Below are positions 63,019-64,000 of a DNA stretch of 64,000 bases, one piece after another. Source of the stretch: Leptasterias polaris (taxonomy: Eukaryota > Echinodermata > Asteroidea > Forcipulatida > Asteriidae); the NCBI GenBank assembly GCA_037783415.1, contig JAZGTN010000014.1, positions 62,001-126,000 on the forward strand, read 5' to 3'. Position 1 is the stretch's first letter. Each line of letters opens with the position of its first letter. The notes beneath the pieces were generated by a model that saw nothing but the letters and a program-made list of their open reading frames with translations, was not told where the DNA came from and made no database searches. Both the position numbers and the translations under genes were made by a program.

Positions 63019-63856
63019 GTGTTAGTGTTCCGCCCGTTACGTCTAACCTGCGCATTGTGGGGAGCCAGTGTATTAGGGCTTGTATCAGTTGGTTTGTCTG
63101 GAACAGTGGCATCTACATGTGCAATGCACATCTTCAAACTCAACACAGGTATGATAGTCATATTCTACTGTTTCAATATTTACTTGAGTGACGGTGTTAA
63201 CCCGAAGGCCTACAATGTACAGTCCCAAATCCTATAACCCAAATCGTGGTGTGTTGTGGCCGAATTGTCCAGTTCTCCAGCAGCAGAGTGGGGGTTCGAA
63301 TCCTGTTCATGACACTTTTGTGCCCTTGAGCAACTGCCTTGTAAACTTGAGAAGGTAGTGAAATCTGCTCTAGCCAGGCTCCTAGTGGATGATACCCATG
63401 CCTACATCCATACTGACTGTGAAGGGGGTACCAGTATCCCTGTTTCAGTCTCAGGATCAGTAGGTGCAACGTGCCCCTGCCCTGGTGACAGTTGTTTGGA
63501 TGGACAGCCCAAATAGTTAAGTGTTTGTAGCCCTCACCTTGAAGTGGCTATCCGGCCTTGTGATGTTGGGCGATTTCTCATAATTTTTTTTCTTTTTTTA
63601 AATAAAAAAATAGAGCATTCACAAGGATTTGAGGGCTGTATGCCCAAAAAACAACTGCTAATCAGGGACAGGACAACCAATGTTATCCAAGTCCAAAGAA
63701 GTTGGTGTGGAGACAGGAGTGACAGGAGAGGAGATGCTGGCCAAACTGACTAGTCTGAAACAGTTCAACAATCTCAATTTGTGTATTAATCCACCAACAT
63801 TTGTTTGTACTTTTGTGCTTAGCATTCGTTTTAGATTATTACTTGAACTTACTTGA
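63019..63856 (+). CDS. Candidate exons of an unidentified plus-strand gene
   Basis: Exon a, 63019-63148: acceptor TGTTCTAG, reading VLVFRPLRLTCALWGASVLG, then LVSVGLSGTVASTCAMHI and FKLNTG, and donor ACACAG followed by GTATGA. Exon b starts at 63666 after GCTAATCAG and reads TGQPMLSKSKEVGVETGV and TGEEMLAKLTSLKQ, then a hydrophobic tail and a stop at 63854-63856. The phases match (1 to 1). The first exon would contain one membrane-type segment. The intron holds a full SINE (63241-63590). I do not recognise the protein, upstream exons are not found, and exon b may end earlier. Confidence 0.35.
63241..63590 (+). repeat. SINE family 1, reference full-length copy
   Basis: Head TGTTGTGGCCGAATTGTCCA, B box GGGGTTCGAATCC, middle CCCTTGAGCAACTGCCTTG and GATGATACCCATGCCTACAT, 3' module CACCTTGAAGTGGCTATCCG, then an A/T tail. 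The tRNA-like head indicates Pol III origin. Confidence 0.7.
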
Positions 63857-64000
63857 ATCCAATGATGCAACCACACATTACGGAAGGAGACAGTGGTCCT
63901 GGTTACTGGGGTAGACAGCTTAGATAAGCTTAAATGTAAAGCCCCCAATGCTCCTTGGGAAATTTGTCTACATGGCCCTTGAGTGCTTCATTTGCCTCCT

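Overview
This is a eukaryotic window with no prokaryotic-style genes. The genes are split by phase-consistent GT-AG introns, and the intervening DNA is full of minisatellites, tRNA-derived SINEs, LINE pieces and DNA transposons with TTAA or TIR ends. The mix (Kolobok-like and piggyBac-like elements, CR1/L2-type LINE, very polymorphic MITEs, an SLC17 tandem array) fits a marine invertebrate deuterostome, most likely an echinoderm such as a sea star. That assignment is inference from repeat style, not proof.

The backbone is two head-to-tail copies of one SLC17-family (sialin / anion-cotransporter-like) gene, both on the minus strand. Copy B is complete or nearly so: exons 2-10 lie between 56143 and 42377, with a candidate exon 1 at 60364-60317. 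Copy A begins at a candidate exon 1 (37943-37892). Its exons 2-7 run down to position 204, and its last three exons lie off the left edge. Intron positions, phases and exon lengths (173, 234, 88, 96, 125, 150 bp) are identical in the two copies, so they arose by tandem duplication.

The largest feature is a 45-bp minisatellite filling about 20.1 kb (2413-22545) of intron 4 of copy A, roughly 440-450 units. The same intron in copy B holds only about 1.05 kb of it, in two blocks split by a nested transposon. The array has multi-kilobase higher-order duplications. It is open for long stretches on both strands only because its unit is a multiple of three without stops in some frames. A second minisatellite (74-bp unit) fills intron 7 of both copies (1-115; 46746-48450), and a 30-bp minisatellite is expanded in copy B intron 1 (57000-57186).

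Intron 1 of copy A (26838-37891) has been colonised by elements that are precisely absent from copy B: a full-length LINE with two intact ORFs (26970-31496) and two piggyBac-like TTAA elements. It also holds a Kolobok-like element carrying a THAP-domain exon. Copy B has its own insertions: a 1.0-kb hAT-like element, an 800-bp foldback, and a 272-bp MITE nested in a 569-bp TIR element inside the minisatellite. The two copies therefore form a natural insertion/empty-site pair for ordering events. The right end (63019-63856) shows two phase-compatible candidate exons of an unidentified plus-strand gene.
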